Source: Paenibacillus_E sp040812395 (lineage in GTDB: Bacteria; Bacillota; Bacilli; Paenibacillales; NBRC-103111). Taken from it: DNA of 64,000 nucleotides. Below are positions 18,001 through 27,667 of this stretch, piece after piece. The notes under the pieces are model-generated. The model was not told the DNA's origin. It did not search any database and saw nothing but the letters and a program-made list of their open reading frames with translations. Position 1 is the stretch's first letter. The number at the start of each line of letters is the position of its first letter. The stretch lies in assembly GCF_040812395.1 (NCBI RefSeq), contig NZ_JBFNXH010000020.1, positions 1 to 64,000 on the forward strand, written 5' to 3'. A program made the translations under genes and the position numbers.

Positions 18001-18807
18001 ATGTTGATTGACTATCATACACATCATGTGCGCTGCGGTCACGCCTCCGGGGAACTGGAGGAATACGTCAAACGCGGCATCGAGATCGGGCTCACGCAAT
18101 TAGGGCTGTCGGATCATATGCCGCTTTTGCATGTGGACCCTGCGACTTATTGGCCCGAGATGGCCATGCCGATGGATGAGCTGCCCCGCTATGTCGAAGA
18201 GTGCCTTCATCTTAAAGCGAAATACAAGGATCAAATCGATATCCGCGTCGGGCTTGAGGGCGATTATATCGAAGGCTATGAATCGGAGATTGCCGCAATT
18301 ATCAAAGCGTATCCGTGGGATTATGTCATCGGTTCGGTTCATTTTCTGGGTGAGTGGGATATCTCCGATTTCAGGCAAGTGGCTGGCTGGGAAGGTAAGG
18401 ATATTTATCAGGTGTATACGCAATACTACGATGCAGTGAAGAAAGCGGCTCAAACCGGATTGTACGATTATATTGGTCATATCGATGTGATTAAGCGATT
18501 TGGCTACAAGCCGGATCGCGATCCGTGGGAGCTGGAGAAAGCAGCGCTCGACACCGTCAAGGCGTGCGATCTTGCCATTGAGCTTAATGCGTCAGGGCTG
18601 CGGATGCCCTGTGAAGAGATGTTTCCAAGCAGGCGCATGCTCGAGTATTGCCATAAGGTGGGAATCCCTTTGACGATAGGGTCGGATGCGCATCAACCCG
18701 CGCGGTTGTCCCAATATTTGGACCAGGCAAGAGAGATGCTAAAATCCATTGGATTTAACGAAATAGCCACATTTTCCGCAAGAAAACGACATCTGGTTAC
18801 TTTTTAA
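18001..18807 (+). CDS. hisJ: Histidinol-phosphatase, PHP family
   Basis: A 268-residue PHP-domain phosphatase that dephosphorylates histidinol phosphate, as in Bacillus (HisK/HisJ). Metal ligands are visible in DYHTHHVRCGHA, GLEGDYIEGYE, GSVHFLG, YIGHIDVIKRFG and TIGSDAHQP. ACCTGGAGTGATATCACG precedes the ATG. Last gene of the histidine operon. Confidence 0.92.
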   Translation: MLIDYHTHHVRCGHASGELEEYVKRGIEIGLTQLGLSDHMPLLHVDPATYWPEMAMPMDELPRYVEECLHLKAKYKDQIDIRVGLEGDYIEGYESEIAAIIKAYPWDYVIGSVHFLGEWDISDFRQVAGWEGKDIYQVYTQYYDAVKKAAQTGLYDYIGHIDVIKRFGYKPDRDPWELEKAALDTVKACDLAIELNASGLRMPCEEMFPSRRMLEYCHKVGIPLTIGSDAHQPARLSQYLDQAREMLKSIGFNEIATFSARKRHLVTF

Positions 18808-18882
18808 ATTCGACACGTTTCATGTATAATGAATAAAGCATGAATAATTTATTTAATGAACCTTCGGAGGTAGCCATTAACC

Positions 18883-19833
18883 ATGTATAGCGACAATGTT
18901 AAAATTTTTTCCGGATCTTCGAATCCGAAGCTTGCGGAACGTATTTGTAAAGAGCTCGGCCAGCCGCTTGGACAAATCAAACTATCCCGTTTCAAAAGCG
19001 GAGAAATTTACTGCCTTTACGAAGAAACGATTCGTAACTGTGACGTATTCCTGGTACAAACTTTCTCCCATCCGATCAACGAGCACATGATGGAACTCTT
19101 GGTCATGATGGATGCGGCGAAAAGAGCTTCTGCAAGAACGATCAACCTTGTCATCCCTTACTATGGTTACTCGCGCCAAGAACGTAAAGCTGCTCCGCGT
19201 GAGCCTATTTCTGCAAAATTAGTAGCCGACCTGTTCAGCGCTGCAGGAGCAACACGTGTTGTCACGATTGACCTTCATGCGCCTGCCATTCAAGGCTTCT
19301 TCAATATTCCTGTCGATCATCTGACAGCTCTTGATGTGATCAGTGATTGTATCAGAAAGAAAAATCTGGTTGACCCGATTATCGTTTCTCCAGATGCCGG
19401 ACGTGCAACTACCGCAGAGAAAATGGCGAACATCCTTGATGCGCCTTTTGCCATGATGATCAAAAAGCGCCCTGCGCACAACGAATCCGTGATTACGCAT
19501 GTCATTGGTGATGTTGCTGGCCGCACGCCGATTATCATTGAAGATTTAATCGATACGGGAACTACGATTGTTAACGTAGTAGAAGGCCTCAAAGAAAGAG
19601 GAGCGCACGACGTCTACATTTGTGCGACGCATCCTGTGTTTTCCGGACCAGCGCTGCAACGCCTGGATCATCCGAACATTAAGGAATGTATCATAACGGA
19701 TTCTATTGCTATCCCTGATGATCATTCCGATAAGTTCAAGGTGCTTTCCGTAGCGCCGTTGTTGTCCGATGCGATTCGAATTATTAATGATGGGGGTTCC
19801 CTCTCCTCCCTCTTCAAATACGGCGGCGTTTAA
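18883..19833 (+). CDS. prs: Ribose-phosphate pyrophosphokinase
   Basis: A 316-residue PRPP synthetase with the usual motifs. The flexible loop is YYGYSRQERKAAPREPISAK, the PP loop region SPDAGRATTAEK, and the PRPP-binding loop IIIEDLIDTGTTI. It makes PRPP, the substrate of HisG encoded upstream. A TATAAT at 18826-18831 gives a likely promoter -10 box, so it is probably transcribed separately. TTCGGAGGTAGCC precedes the ATG. It differs somewhat from the classical gcaD-linked Prs and may be a second copy. Confidence 0.88.
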   Translation: MYSDNVKIFSGSSNPKLAERICKELGQPLGQIKLSRFKSGEIYCLYEETIRNCDVFLVQTFSHPINEHMMELLVMMDAAKRASARTINLVIPYYGYSRQERKAAPREPISAKLVADLFSAAGATRVVTIDLHAPAIQGFFNIPVDHLTALDVISDCIRKKNLVDPIIVSPDAGRATTAEKMANILDAPFAMMIKKRPAHNESVITHVIGDVAGRTPIIIEDLIDTGTTIVNVVEGLKERGAHDVYICATHPVFSGPALQRLDHPNIKECIITDSIAIPDDHSDKFKVLSVAPLLSDAIRIINDGGSLSSLFKYGGV

Positions 19834-19841
19834 GAAGGAAG

Positions 19842-20008
19842 TTTTAAAAGACGACTTTGAAAACGAGGCATATTCTGGGAGTGGATTCGGCGTCGAATCT
19901 TGAACAAAGTCTGGGAACTGCGGTACTCACGTAGAAAACCTCTACGCTCCGTTCCTCGCTCCTCAGACTTTGTCCAACCTTCTTGGTTTTGAAAGCCGGC
20001 TTTTAAAA
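19842..20008. repeat. Long imperfect palindrome between prs and the TPR gene
   Basis: The outer arms at 19842-19864 and 19986-20008 are inverted copies with about three mismatches. An inner pair (GAACAAAGTCTGGG near 19901 and CCTCAGACTTTGTCC near 19960) pairs as well. The whole 167-base stretch can fold into one long hairpin. It has no coding potential and no typical T-run. It looks like a repeated extragenic palindrome or MITE-like unit. Confidence 0.65.
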
Positions 20009-20128
20009 CACTGATTTTACTTTGCAGAACAGGGCAACCGGTTCACTTCGGATAATGTTTTTGGCTTCCGGGCGATCTATGGTATAATTTGAGGTGTATC
20101 ATCCAAATTGCGCCGGAGGTGTCTTGCT

Positions 20129-21865
20129 ATGGAAAAGATTAAGCGTGTATCCGAAGTGTCAAAGCCTAAAGTCATATCAATTAACATGGATGCCGCATTC
20201 TTTTTCGAGAGAGCGGTTCAATCTTTGGATCGGTTTCATTATGATAAGGCATTGAAATATTTCCGGCGGGCAGCAGAGTATGAGCAGGATAATCCTGTGA
20301 ATCACTGCAACCTCGCGGGGGTTCTCTCCGAGATGGGCAATTATGAAGAGTCGAACCAAATTTTGCAGCATATTCTTGATGTCATCGATCCCACGATGAC
20401 GGAATGTTATTTTTATATGGCTAACAATTACGCCAACATGGAGAATTACGAGCTGTCGGAGCGAGCCTTAGTCCAATATCTCGAAAATGACCCAACCGGA
20501 CAGTTCATGGACGAATCCGAAGAAATGATGGAAATGCTGAGCTACGAACTCGAGCGTCCAGCCCCTCTCACTAGCATCAAGAGTAGAGAAGGGCTCTTCG
20601 AGCATGATAAAGCCCGAGCTTTGCTGGAAGAAGGCAAGTTTGCCGAGGCGGTAAGACAGCTGGAGAAGATCGTCAAGAAGCATGCGGACTTTACGGCCGC
20701 CCGCAATAATCTCGCCTTAGCCTATTATTATATGGGCCAGTTTGAGAAGGCGATGAAGACCATACATGAAGTGCTGGAGATTGACCAAGGTAATCTGCAT
20801 GCGCTTTGTAATCTGGCTATTTTTCACCAGCATTTCGGAAATAAAGTGGAACTGGCTGAACTCGTTGATCTGCTGCGCAAGACATTCCCTTATCAGCACG
20901 ATCATGTGTTCAAGCTTGCCACGACGATGGGGATTTTAGGGGAACACGAGAAAGCCTATCACCTGTTCAAGCGTTTGCTGAAGGCGGGAGAAGGCGGCTC
21001 AGATCCGTGCCTCTATCATTACGCAGCTGTCGCAGCGTGCCATATTGGCCGTTACGCCGAAGCGCAGCGTCAGTGGAAGCAGGTGGAGAAGCTAGATCCC
21101 GGCACGGAGATCTCTAAGTTTTATCTGGAGCAGCTTCGTACGCGGACAACAAGCGAGACGCCTCCGACTTGGAGCTATCACTATCACCTGCCGTTTGAGG
21201 AGCAGTTCCGGGTGTTGGAGAAGTCCACGCAGGGCATTCCCGAACAATTGAAAAAAGATCCGCTTGTGCGCTCGTCCTTCTTTTGGGCATTGCGGCATGG
21301 GGATATGGATACGAAGCTTCAGGTTATTCAAGCTTTTGGCCTGATTGCCGACAATGAGGTCAGGGATGCTCTGCAAGCTTTTATTATGGAGCGTCAGGAA
21401 GACGACTATTTGAAAAAAGTTGCGATTTTCGTGCTTCGCAGTATGGGAATTCGTGATTCGCTGCCTGCCTTTCTCGAAAATAAAGAGATCATGGTAGAGG
21501 CGTCTCCTTATTCTCCTCAGCTGCCAATTTGGGATGCGAAGTGGCAGCATGTCATGGAAACCGCACTTTCACATATGCATAAACGTTACGATATGATTCA
21601 GCAGTATGACTTGGAAATTTTGTGGGTTGAGTTTTTGACGAAGATTTACCCGGCTGTGCCAAAAATCCAGAAATCTGAAGGCTGGGCAGCGGCGTTGGAA
21701 TATTTGATCGCCAAAATGCACCGCCGCGCCATCTCGTATCAGGAAGTATCTGCCCGTTACGGCGTCACAGTTTCGACTGTCAGCCGCAACGTGAAGCTGA
21801 TCGATGAGGCTTGCGGGCTGCGTGTGAAAATGGAAGCCATTTTCCAAAAATTCACGAGTATTTGA
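20129..21865 (+). CDS. yvcD: TPR-repeat protein with C-terminal helix-turn-helix (YvcD-like)
   Basis: About 578 residues. The first half consists of tetratricopeptide repeats (for example YDKALKYFRRAAEYEQDNPVN and FAEAVRQLEKIVKKH). The C-terminus holds a Crp/MarR-like helix-turn-helix, YQEVSARYGVTVSTVSRNVKLIDEACG. Position just upstream of trxB and the rapZ cluster matches B. subtilis yvcD. The ATG at 20129 has GGAGGTG seven bases upstream. A TATAAT at about 20090 is a likely -10 box. Molecular role unknown; the DNA-binding function is inferred. Confidence 0.82.
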   Translation: MEKIKRVSEVSKPKVISINMDAAFFFERAVQSLDRFHYDKALKYFRRAAEYEQDNPVNHCNLAGVLSEMGNYEESNQILQHILDVIDPTMTECYFYMANNYANMENYELSERALVQYLENDPTGQFMDESEEMMEMLSYELERPAPLTSIKSREGLFEHDKARALLEEGKFAEAVRQLEKIVKKHADFTAARNNLALAYYYMGQFEKAMKTIHEVLEIDQGNLHALCNLAIFHQHFGNKVELAELVDLLRKTFPYQHDHVFKLATTMGILGEHEKAYHLFKRLLKAGEGGSDPCLYHYAAVAACHIGRYAEAQRQWKQVEKLDPGTEISKFYLEQLRTRTTSETPPTWSYHYHLPFEEQFRVLEKSTQGIPEQLKKDPLVRSSFFWALRHGDMDTKLQVIQAFGLIADNEVRDALQAFIMERQEDDYLKKVAIFVLRSMGIRDSLPAFLENKEIMVEASPYSPQLPIWDAKWQHVMETALSHMHKRYDMIQQYDLEILWVEFLTKIYPAVPKIQKSEGWAAALEYLIAKMHRRAISYQEVSARYGVTVSTVSRNVKLIDEACGLRVKMEAIFQKFTSI

Positions 21866-21967
21866 CGGCAGGGCTTTTCTTCCAAGAACGCTCGCTTTCT
21901 TACTATATTATCTAAGGCGGCACTGACTGCCCACAGAGAACGAATCAACCACTAGGAGGGAAACCAT

Positions 21968-22915
21968 ATGTACAAATCAGTCGTTGTAGGAACAGGACCG
22001 TCCGGTCTAACAGCAGCCATTTATCTGGCTCGCGCGAACTTGAGCCCGCTTGTCATTGAAGGTCCAGAACCAGGCGGTCAGCTGACCACTACTACCGAAG
22101 TAGAGAACTTCCCAGGGTTTCCTGAAGGCATCATGGGTCCGGAACTCATGGAAAATATGCGCAAACAGGCAGAGCGCTTTGGTGCGGAGTTTAAAACCGG
22201 TTGGGTCAACTCCGTAGAGCTGACGAATCGTCCATTCAAGCTCCAAGTCGAAGGTCTTGGCGAGATCGAAACAGAAACGCTGATTATCTCCACGGGCGCT
22301 TCGGCCAGACTGCTTGGCATTACGAACGAAAAAGAAAATATTGGCCGCGGCGTAAGCACGTGCGCAACATGTGACGGTTTCTTCTTCCGTGGTAAAAAGA
22401 TTATCGTTGTCGGCGGCGGCGATTCCGCGATGGAAGAAGCGAACTTCTTGACACGCTTTGCTTCTGAAGTTCGACTTGTACATCGTCGCGATGAGCTGCG
22501 TGCTTCCAAGATCATGCAGGATCGCGCTCGCGGCAATGAGAAAGTGAAATGGTCTCTGAACAATACACCGCTTGAAGTCGTTGCCGGCGAAAAAGGGGTA
22601 ACCGGTCTTAAAGTGAAAAACAATGAGACGGGTCAGGAAGAAATCATTGAAACCGATGGTATTTTCGTAGCGATCGGCCATACGCCGAATACGAAGTTCC
22701 TCGGCGGCCAAATCGATACTGACGAGCATGGTTACATTGTTGTGAAACCAGGCACGACAGAAACGAACATTCCGGGCGTTTTCGCTTGCGGTGACGTGCA
22801 AGACACCAAATATCGCCAAGCGATTACAGCGGCAGGCAGCGGATGTGCAGCTGCGCTGGAAGCAGAGAAATTCCTTGAAGGTCACATTGTGCATGATTGG
22901 AGCCAGACGCTGTAA
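21968..22915 (+). CDS. trxB: Thioredoxin reductase
   Basis: A 315-residue low-molecular-weight thioredoxin reductase. FAD-binding GTGPSGLTAA at the N-terminus, redox-active CATC at residues 132-135, NADPH-binding GGGDSAMEEA, and C-terminal FACGDVQD. ACTAGGAGGGAAACC precedes the ATG. It keeps cytosolic thioredoxin reduced. A terminator follows. Confidence 0.96.
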   Translation: MYKSVVVGTGPSGLTAAIYLARANLSPLVIEGPEPGGQLTTTTEVENFPGFPEGIMGPELMENMRKQAERFGAEFKTGWVNSVELTNRPFKLQVEGLGEIETETLIISTGASARLLGITNEKENIGRGVSTCATCDGFFFRGKKIIVVGGGDSAMEEANFLTRFASEVRLVHRRDELRASKIMQDRARGNEKVKWSLNNTPLEVVAGEKGVTGLKVKNNETGQEEIIETDGIFVAIGHTPNTKFLGGQIDTDEHGYIVVKPGTTETNIPGVFACGDVQDTKYRQAITAAGSGCAAALEAEKFLEGHIVHDWSQTL

Positions 22916-22936
22916 TTCGTCTGAATCCGTAGATGG

Positions 22937-22966
22937 AACGTGGAGGGCTAATCTCTCCACGTTTTT
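22937..22966 (+). terminator. Terminator after trxB
   Basis: Perfect stem AACGTGGAG / CTCCACGTT followed by a T-run. Confidence 0.9.
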
Positions 22967-23080
22967 GCAGTTATATAGAGTTATTGTTGAATCTTGACCT
23001 CTATACAACCTTGTCTTATAGTTGGTACAGGAGCTTATGTGCCCGAAAATTTTATGATTATTCATAGAGGTGACCTTGCA

Positions 23081-24031
23081 ATGTCAAATCAGATTTATAT
23101 CGGTGTAGATTTAGGTGGAACCAATATTAAAGTCGGTCTCTGCGACGAGCAGGGAAAACTGCTTCATACTTATGAAGGACCTACTGGCGCGGAGCATGGC
23201 CCTGACGCTGTGCTTGAGCGCATTGCCCAGTATGTGCGCCAAATTGTCCAAGATTCTCCGTTTGAATGGGAGCAAGTGGCTGGTATTGGTGCAGGGCTTG
23301 CAGGATTCATGGATATTCCTGAGGGCTTCGTCAAATTCTCGCCTAATTTGCAATGGCGCAATGTCCCTGCGAAGAAATCGCTTGAAGCTCTTCTCGGCAA
23401 AACAGTCAAAATCGATAACGATGCTAACGTAGCCGCACTGGGCGAGGCTTGGGCGGGCGCTGGAGCGGGCATCCCGAATGTGGTGTGCTACACGCTGGGA
23501 ACAGGCGTGGGTGGCGGCATTATTATTAATGGTAAAATCTATCAAGGCTCCGCCGGTATGGCAGGGGAGCTTGGTCATATGTCAATCGTGCCGGATATTG
23601 AAGCGATCGTTTGCGGCTGCGGTCAAGTTGGCTGTCTGGAAACCGTTTCATCTGCGACAGGTATCATTCGCATGGCGAATGATGCGGTAGAGCGGGGAGA
23701 ACGCACTTCGCTTGCTTTGCACGAGAAGATCGACGAGGCTAAACAAGTGTTCGATGCAGCGAAATCCGGAGATGAAGTAGCACTGCGTATCGTTAATCGT
23801 GCTGCGTACTATCTCGGACGTTCGATGGCTGCAATGGCAGTCGTAATCAACCCTAAGCGTTTCATTATTGGTGGCGGCGTTTCGAAAGCAGGCGAAATCC
23901 TGTTCAACCCGATTCGCGAAACGTTTAAGAAATACACGCCTGAAGCAGCCCAAGACGGTGTTGAAATCGTTCCGGCTATTCTCGGTAACGATGCTGGCGT
24001 TGTTGGTGCTGCAGGCTTGAATTTGCGTTAG
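23081..24031 (+). CDS. glcK: ROK-family glucokinase
   Basis: About 316 residues. ATP-binding GVDLGGTNIKVG near the N-terminus, catalytic IDNDANVAALGEA, GTGVGGGII, GELGHM and the ROK zinc motif CGCGQVGCLE. It phosphorylates glucose for glycolysis. I choose ATG 23081 because AGAGGTGACC lies just upstream and the resulting start matches relatives; a longer frame would run back toward the trxB terminator. Confidence 0.93.
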   Translation: MSNQIYIGVDLGGTNIKVGLCDEQGKLLHTYEGPTGAEHGPDAVLERIAQYVRQIVQDSPFEWEQVAGIGAGLAGFMDIPEGFVKFSPNLQWRNVPAKKSLEALLGKTVKIDNDANVAALGEAWAGAGAGIPNVVCYTLGTGVGGGIIINGKIYQGSAGMAGELGHMSIVPDIEAIVCGCGQVGCLETVSSATGIIRMANDAVERGERTSLALHEKIDEAKQVFDAAKSGDEVALRIVNRAAYYLGRSMAAMAVVINPKRFIIGGGVSKAGEILFNPIRETFKKYTPEAAQDGVEIVPAILGNDAGVVGAAGLNLR

Positions 24032-24110
24032 CTTGCAAATGAAGTTCGTGCATGGCTCGAGGCTTGTTCGTCTTGCCCCTTGAAACGCACGTCAAAGGAA
24101 GGTGCAATCG

Positions 24111-24998
24111 ATGGAAGAGAACCACCCTTTAGCGAAATTAGTCATTATCACAGGAATGTCGGGTGCTGGTAAAACGATCGCTGTGCAAAGTCTCGAGGAT
24201 CTCGGATTTTTCTGCGTCGATAATTTGCCTCCGGTACTTATTCCTAAGTTTGCTGAATTGATTGAACAGTCCATGGGGAAAATCGGCAAAGTAGCTTTAG
24301 TGATTGATTTGCGGGGGCGTGAGTTTTTCACGGCGCTTCAAGAATCACTTCGTTCTATTCAAGAAGATTACACGCTGACTTATGAAATATTGTTTCTGGA
24401 CGCGACCGATGCTACTCTCGTGCAGCGTTACAAGGAAAGCCGCCGCCGTCACCCGTTGGCCCCGAATGGAGCGCCGCTTGAAGGCATTGGCCTAGAGCGG
24501 AAGCTGCTTGAGGAGCTGAAGGGCTTGGCAACGCAAGTCATTGATACAAGCACGTTGAAGCCCGTACAACTGAAAGAAAGAATTATTTCCCGGTTTACCA
24601 ATTTGGAATCGGACCGCATATCTATAAATGTAATCTCCTTTGGGTTTAAATACGGGATCCCGATTGATGCCGATTTAATCTTCGATGTCCGTTTTTTGCC
24701 GAATCCACACTATGTGGAACAGCTTCGCCCGCAAACCGGTCAAGATGCCGACGTGTATGACTATGTGATGAAATGGACCGAAACGCAGGAATTCCTTACG
24801 AAGCTGCTTGATATGCTGAACTTCCTCATGCCGCAGTACAAGAAGGAAGGCAAGAGCCAAGTTGTCGTTGGAATCGGGTGCACAGGAGGCAAGCATAGGT
24901 CCGTCGCGATTACCGAATATCTCGGTAATGTGCTCGGCAACGGCGAGACGGAAGCGGTACGTGTAAGCCATCGAGATGCGGAGCGGGACCGCGGTTAG
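24111..24998 (+). CDS. rapZ: RNase adapter / nucleotide-binding protein RapZ (YvcJ)
   Basis: About 295 residues. N-terminal P-loop GMSGAGKT; a C-terminal domain with FGFKYGIP, FDVRFLPNPHY and GCTGGKHRSV. In B. subtilis the ortholog YvcJ is an NTPase affecting competence; in E. coli RapZ controls glmS mRNA decay. The ATG at 24111 follows AAAGGAAGGTG. It is in the conserved order rapZ-glmR-whiA-HPr. Confidence 0.93.
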   Translation: MEENHPLAKLVIITGMSGAGKTIAVQSLEDLGFFCVDNLPPVLIPKFAELIEQSMGKIGKVALVIDLRGREFFTALQESLRSIQEDYTLTYEILFLDATDATLVQRYKESRRRHPLAPNGAPLEGIGLERKLLEELKGLATQVIDTSTLKPVQLKERIISRFTNLESDRISINVISFGFKYGIPIDADLIFDVRFLPNPHYVEQLRPQTGQDADVYDYVMKWTETQEFLTKLLDMLNFLMPQYKKEGKSQVVVGIGCTGGKHRSVAITEYLGNVLGNGETEAVRVSHRDAERDRG

Positions 24999-25028
24999 GC
25001 AGTCTCACGATGAAGAGGGTGAAGAAGA

Positions 25029-26012
25029 ATGAAACGTGAACATGCGCATCGAACGCCCAAAATCGTCGTGATTGGCGGTGGTACGGGTCTCTCTGTCATG
25101 CTAAGGGGACTGAAGGAAAAACCGGTAGATATCACTGCAATCGTTACCGTTGCGGATGATGGGGGCAGCTCGGGCATCCTCAGGACGGAATTGCAAATGC
25201 CTCCTCCCGGTGATATCCGCAACGTGTTAACAGCACTCGCGGATGTGGAACCTCTTTTGGCACTTATGCTCCAGTATCGTTTTCAATCGGGAACGGGATT
25301 AGCCGGGCATAGTCTGGGGAATCTAATATTGGCAGCACTTACAGATATTACGGGGGACTTCGTCACAGCTGTACAGGAAATGAATCGCGTATTCGCTGTC
25401 AGAGGCAGAGTGCTGCCTGCTTCCAGTCAAGCGATCGTACTGAAAGCAGAAATGGAAGATGGCACTTTAGTTGAAGGTGAATCCAAAATTCCCAAGGCAG
25501 AGGGAAGAATTAAGCGCGTTTTCATTGAACCGCCCAATGTGGCGCCTCTTGCCGAAGCGATACTGGCTATTCGGGAAGCCGATGCAATTCTGTGCGGTCC
25601 GGGGAGTTTGTACACCAGCTTGCTGCCTAATTTGCTGGTTCCCCAGGTTGCGCAAGAAATTATGAAATCGGAAGCGGTCAAGCTTTTTATTTGTAATGTA
25701 ATGACGCAACCTGGAGAGACCGACGACTATTCGGTTGGTGATCACCTGGATGCCATACATGATCACTTAGGGCATCATTTGTTCGATTATGTTATTGTGA
25801 ATAACGGTGAAATTCCTCCCCAAGTCCAGGCGAAATATGCGGAGAAGGGCTCGAAGGCCGTCCATCTGGATCTAGATGAAGTGACGAAGCGGGGATACCG
25901 GGTTATTGCGGACCGGCTTGTGTTGTTCCGTACCTATCTGCGGCACGACGCTGAGAAGTTGAGTGACCATATTTATCAGCTCGTTGACAGCTGGATGTCA
26001 AGGAAGAGGTGA
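25029..26012 (+). CDS. glmR: GlmR/YvcK gluconeogenesis and cell-wall factor
   Basis: A 327-residue UPF0052-family protein. N-terminal VVIGGGTGLSVMLRGLK, then VTVADDGGSSGILR, and later LCGPGSLYTSLLPNLLV. YvcK binds UDP-GlcNAc and supports GlmS activity and normal morphology on gluconeogenic carbon in B. subtilis. Two possible starts are close; the ATG at 25029 follows AAGAGGGTGAAGAAG. Operon with rapZ upstream and whiA downstream. Confidence 0.93.
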   Translation: MKREHAHRTPKIVVIGGGTGLSVMLRGLKEKPVDITAIVTVADDGGSSGILRTELQMPPPGDIRNVLTALADVEPLLALMLQYRFQSGTGLAGHSLGNLILAALTDITGDFVTAVQEMNRVFAVRGRVLPASSQAIVLKAEMEDGTLVEGESKIPKAEGRIKRVFIEPPNVAPLAEAILAIREADAILCGPGSLYTSLLPNLLVPQVAQEIMKSEAVKLFICNVMTQPGETDDYSVGDHLDAIHDHLGHHLFDYVIVNNGEIPPQVQAKYAEKGSKAVHLDLDEVTKRGYRVIADRLVLFRTYLRHDAEKLSDHIYQLVDSWMSRKR

Positions 26013-26017
26013 GACCT

Positions 26018-26953
26018 TTGTCCTTTGCGGCAACAACCAAAAAAGAACTAACCCTAATCGAAACAGACGCCTGCTGCGAAAAAGCAGAGCTCTCTGCATT
26101 GATTCGGATGAATGGCTCTGTGCAGTTATCCAATCAACGTGTCATTCTCGATATTTCTACTGAAAATGCCGCTATTGCAAGAAGAATCTACACCTTGCTC
26201 AAGAAGACGTACCAGTTGCACATTGAACTGCTTGTACGCAAGAAAATGCGCTTGAAAAAAAACAATGTATACATGGTTAGGGTGCCGGTTGGCGTTCAGG
26301 AGCTGCTGAGCGATCTGAAAATCGTCTCCGAGGGCTTCATGTTTACGCCTGGTATTGAGAAGGAGATCATTCGTGGCAATTGCTGTAAGCGTGCCTACTT
26401 GCGCGGAGCCTTCTTAGCGGGCGGATCTGTGAACAGTCCTGAGGGTTCTTCCTACCATTTGGAGATTGCCTCCATTTATGAGGAACATTGTCGGGCCTTG
26501 TCCCAACTCGCGAACAAATTCGATTTGAATGCTCGCTCCATCGAGCGCAAAAAAGGGTTTGTGCTTTATATCAAAGAAGGCGAGAAAATTACCGAGTTCC
26601 TTAGTATCATAGGGGCGCATCAGGCGCTGCTGCGTTTTGAAGACGTTCGCATTATGAAGGACATGCGGAATTCGGTGAATCGCATTGTGAATTGTGAAAC
26701 TGCGAACTTGAACAAAACGATCGGGGCAGCAGTTAGGCAGATCGAGAATATCCGTCTTTTACAGCGTGAAGTAGGTCTTCAGAGTCTGCCCGAAAAGCTC
26801 AGAGAGGTCGCTGAAATCAGACTTCAGCATCCCGATATGAATCTAAAAGAAGTTGGCGATATGCTTAAGGGAAGTGTAAGCAAATCCGGTGTTAATCATC
26901 GTCTGCGGAAAATTGATGAATTAGCTGAAAAACTGCGAAATTCGCAATCTTGA
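26018..26953 (+). CDS. whiA: WhiA-family sporulation/cell-division regulator
   Basis: About 311 residues. It has the WhiA N-terminal domain, a degenerate LAGLIDADG homing-endonuclease fold (around YLRGAFLAGGSVNSPEGSSYHLEI), and a C-terminal helix-turn-helix (LREVAEIRLQHPDMNLKEVGDML...VNHRLRKI). I choose TTG at 26018, which gives the usual start MSFAATTKKEL with GGAAGAGGTGA upstream; the GTG at 26009 lies inside that ribosome site. Confidence 0.9.
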   Translation: MSFAATTKKELTLIETDACCEKAELSALIRMNGSVQLSNQRVILDISTENAAIARRIYTLLKKTYQLHIELLVRKKMRLKKNNVYMVRVPVGVQELLSDLKIVSEGFMFTPGIEKEIIRGNCCKRAYLRGAFLAGGSVNSPEGSSYHLEIASIYEEHCRALSQLANKFDLNARSIERKKGFVLYIKEGEKITEFLSIIGAHQALLRFEDVRIMKDMRNSVNRIVNCETANLNKTIGAAVRQIENIRLLQREVGLQSLPEKLREVAEIRLQHPDMNLKEVGDMLKGSVSKSGVNHRLRKIDELAEKLRNSQS

Positions 26954-27094
26954 AGCACTCGTACAGCGCTTGCGCAAGTTTTTCTCATTTTTTCTAGTGT
27001 ACTTGAGTGAAAAATGCTATAATGTTAAAACATAGGGTATCTGCACTGTTATCAATAGTAGTTCATATAAGCTCGAGTAGGGGGAATTAGTTCC

Positions 27095-27364
27095 ATGTCC
27101 AGACGGCCAGTCGTTGTGAAGTTGAGAACAGGACTTCATGCCAGACCTGCGGCATTGTTTGTTCAAGAGGCAAATAAGTTTTCATCTGAAATCTTCGTTG
27201 AAAAAGATGAGAAGAAAGTGAATGCGAAAAGCATCATGGGAATTATGAGCCTTGCGATCAGTACAGGGACCGAAGTCTTCATAAGTGCAGAAGGATCGGA
27301 CGCCGAGCAGGCTGTAAACGCTTTAGTCACATTAGTAAGCAAGGAAGAGTTGGAGAACCAATAA
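27095..27364 (+). CDS. HPr-type phosphocarrier at the crh position
   Basis: An 89-residue HPr-fold protein. It carries both His15 (GLHARPA, residues 13-19) and Ser46 (KSIMGIMSL, 45-53). In B. subtilis the gene after whiA is crh, whose product has Gln at position 15 and cannot take part in sugar transport. Here His15 is kept, so the protein could serve PTS transfer as well as Ser46-P signalling through HprK. GTAGGGGGAATTAG precedes the ATG, and a strong terminator follows. Confidence 0.92.
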   Translation: MSRRPVVVKLRTGLHARPAALFVQEANKFSSEIFVEKDEKKVNAKSIMGIMSLAISTGTEVFISAEGSDAEQAVNALVTLVSKEELENQ

Positions 27365-27372
27365 TTCGTCAG

Positions 27373-27398
27373 AAGCTTCCTGGAGAGGAAGCTTTTTT
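27373..27398 (+). terminator. Terminator after the HPr-type gene
   Basis: Stem AAGCTTCC / GGAAGCTT with TGGAGA loop and a run of T. Confidence 0.9.
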
Positions 27399-27496
27399 GC
27401 CTTCATAGCAAGGGTAAGTTTTCATTACGGAAACGACTTTCCTCAGTGGTATATTGTGGATTGCTTAGGCATTGCTGTTTACAATAAGACGCTCTG

Positions 27497-27543
27497 CCAA
27501 AAAGAAGCTAGATGTGTATCTTACACGTTTAGCTTCTTTTTGG
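27497..27543. terminator. Second hairpin terminator downstream of the HPr-type gene
   Basis: Fourteen-base perfect stem (CCAAAAAGAAGCTA pairing with TAGCTTCTTTTTGG) around an AT-rich loop that can pair further. It could act on both strands. Confidence 0.75.
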
Positions 27544-27667
27544 TTTACCCAGAGAAGAGAATGGGTACGCCCAAATATCGGTGACACCATCTCCTTTTGC
27601 CCTAAGTTTACATAAACTTAATAGGATAATGATGGCGACGAAGTTGATGACGGGAGGCAGTCAATCC

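Noticed and set aside
22007..23065. 352-codon minus-strand frame opposite trxB
   Set aside because: Overlaps trxB and its terminator; the protein is Cys/His-rich nonsense.
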